NCBI RefSeq assembly: GCF_004402785.1
Contig: NZ_SOFP01000006.1
Span: 4,763-39,523, forward strand
Direction: 5' to 3'
Source: Cryobacterium algoritolerans
GTDB lineage: Bacteria; Actinomycetota; Actinomycetes; Actinomycetales; Microbacteriaceae
DNA: 34,761 bases
In this document: positions 34,096 through 34,761 of the stretch, piece by piece
How positions within the stretch are numbered: position 1 is the first letter of the stretch
How the letters are laid out: each line of letters starts with the position of its first letter
Translations under genes and position numbers: made by a program
The notes under the pieces: generated by a model
Told to the model about the DNA's origin: nothing
Database searches by the model: none
Seen by the model: the letters and a program-made list of their open reading frames with translations, nothing else

Positions 34096-34152
34096 CCCTG
34101 GCTACCCGCAAGAGTAGGTTGGACAGACGGACTGCGCGAGGGATGGGGTGAC

Positions 34153-34524
34153 ATGGTGGACGACCAATTGACGGCCAACCGCTCGAGGCTGGATGGAGCA
34201 GAGGAGGCCCTTCGTGAGCTGTGCGAGCAAGTTTCCCCGCCGAAACGCACCCTCGATTACCGAAACTATTTTTGCGCCAGAAACCTCGACAACACGGATG
34301 ATGTGGCGAGGAACACGCCGCGGCGCGCTGCGTTTTACGAGGCGGTGGTCGAGTACGGCCGCGCCTATGCCCAAATCGCGACCGAGTTGGCGGCCGCCGG
34401 ATATTCGCCGCGGGAGGCCGTCGGTATTGAGAAGGAAGTCGCGTACTTCCAGGAGCTGCAGGGCGAGCTGAGGCGTGTATCCGGCGACCGCGTCGCCGAG
34501 GACAGCGCACGCCAGACGATGTGA
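34153..34524 (+). CDS. Small protein resembling an HsdR C-terminal helical segment (copy 2)
   Basis: A 123-residue protein from ATG at 34153 (frame is open further upstream; GGATGGGG precedes this ATG). It matches copy 1 at 19562-19951 over about 88 residues without gaps and with roughly half identical: SPPKRTLDYRNYFCARN, NTPRRAAFYEAVVEYGRAYA, AGYSPREAVGIEKEVAYFQE, then VSGD. The same stretch occurs near the C-terminus of type I restriction R subunits. The N-terminal 35 residues (RLDGAEEALRELCEQV) are probably helical. There is no helicase or nuclease part. Divergent from the ABC operon; next on the other side is a gene fragment on the minus strand. Function unknown. Confidence 0.6.
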   Translation: MVDDQLTANRSRLDGAEEALRELCEQVSPPKRTLDYRNYFCARNLDNTDDVARNTPRRAAFYEAVVEYGRAYAQIATELAAAGYSPREAVGIEKEVAYFQELQGELRRVSGDRVAEDSARQTM

Positions 34525-34545
34525 GTGAGCAGGACTCTCGAGGGA

Positions 34546-34692
34546 CTACCGAATCTCGGTCAGGTAGGTGGTGTGGCCGGTCTGGTGCATGGCGGTGCGG
34601 ATCGGTTCGGTGCTGAACAACTCGTCGCCGGAGGCGACTCGCAGCCGCGGATCTAGCTGTTGTTCCCACGGAGGTTGTGTGCGTGGCGTGAG
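34546..34692 (-). pseudogene. Gene fragment sharing its 3' end with the mevalonate kinase domain
   Basis: A short open frame of 48 codons with no start in view, ending TAG at 34546-34548. Its last codons read MHQTGHTTYLTEIR, close to MRLAGYTTYLTEIS near the end of the reductase-kinase protein. At DNA level 34553-34596 and 20537-20580 match at 39 of 44 bases. The preceding residues (LDPRLRVASGDELFSTEP) do not resemble the kinase. It looks like a rearranged remnant; it could also be the end of an unrelated gene. Confidence 0.5.
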
Positions 34693-34694
34693 CT

Positions 34695-34760
34695 AAAAAG
34701 GTGAGGACCTCCGGTATCGATTGGGTTACCACACTCAAGCCGATGCCACGGAGGCCCTCA
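34695..34760 (-). terminator. Possible intrinsic terminator at the window edge
   Basis: On the minus strand a 12-base stem with one mismatch (34749-34760 pairing with 34702-34713, TGAGGGCCTCCG with CGGAGGTCCTCA) is followed by CCTTTTT. The loop of 35 bases is long. It would end a minus-strand gene lying beyond the window. Confidence 0.4.
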
Positions 34761-34761
34761 T

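Noticed and set aside
1..34761. tRNA, rRNA, CRISPR array or replication origin
   Set aside because: No cloverleaf-like sequence, no regular spaced repeats and no DnaA-box cluster were seen in any gap.
34696..34761. Insertion sequence end at the window edge
   Set aside because: The inverted arms could suggest this, but a stem followed by CCTTTTT on the minus strand fits a terminator better and no transposase frame is visible.

Overview
The window is GC-rich, densely packed DNA with many 4-base start/stop overlaps (ATGA, GTGA). It suggests an actinobacterium, probably from the Micrococcales/Microbacteriaceae. The reasons are the SufR-type regulator, the paired beta-phosphoglucomutase/GH65 genes that resemble mycobacterial Rv3400-Rv3401, the HemY/CgoX-type oxidase and the DUF4913-type mobile genes. 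This placement is inferred from protein resemblance, not from a marker gene.

Layout. 1-2.7 kb (minus): a porphyrinogen oxidase translationally coupled to a radical SAM/SPASM protein, with a divergent TetR regulator. 3.8-4.6 kb: an NAD-dependent sugar epimerase/dehydrogenase. 5.2-8.5 kb: a pgmB-like HAD phosphatase/mutase coupled to a GH65 disaccharide phosphorylase. 8.8-11.6 kb: a small cupin, a 7Fe ferredoxin and an Aquifex-type aconitase. 11.8-19.5 kb (plus): an iron-sulfur assembly locus in the order sufR, sufS remnant, sufU remnant, ferredoxin, sufB, sufC, sufD, sufU, sufT, then a NiaP-like niacin transporter. 19.6-24.9 kb (minus): mvaD, phosphomevalonate kinase, a single protein joining HMG-CoA reductase to mevalonate kinase, an Ohr peroxidase and a small HsdR-like protein; HMG-CoA synthase (mvaS) diverges from this group at 25.1 kb. 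26.6-28.8 kb: wreckage of mobile DNA (istB fragment, IS21-type end, broken conjugation coupling protein, DUF4913 gene). 28.9-34.0 kb (minus): a complete oligopeptide-type ABC importer. 34.1-34.8 kb: a second HsdR-like small gene and a short fragment matching the 3' end of the reductase-kinase gene.

How it fits together. The mevalonate genes encode a full route from acetoacetyl-CoA to isopentenyl diphosphate in four proteins, because reductase and mevalonate kinase are fused. The SUF locus looks like a replacement. Between sufR and the intact operon lie two fossils whose sequence and TGATG junction are those of an actinobacterial sufS-sufU pair. The intact downstream genes have a different order (B-C-D-U-T), a different SufU type, and no cysteine desulfurase. 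The aconitase beside it has Ser where aconitases normally carry the first cluster Cys. These two observations, the fused mevalonate enzyme and the paired HsdR-like mini-genes are the parts most worth following up.
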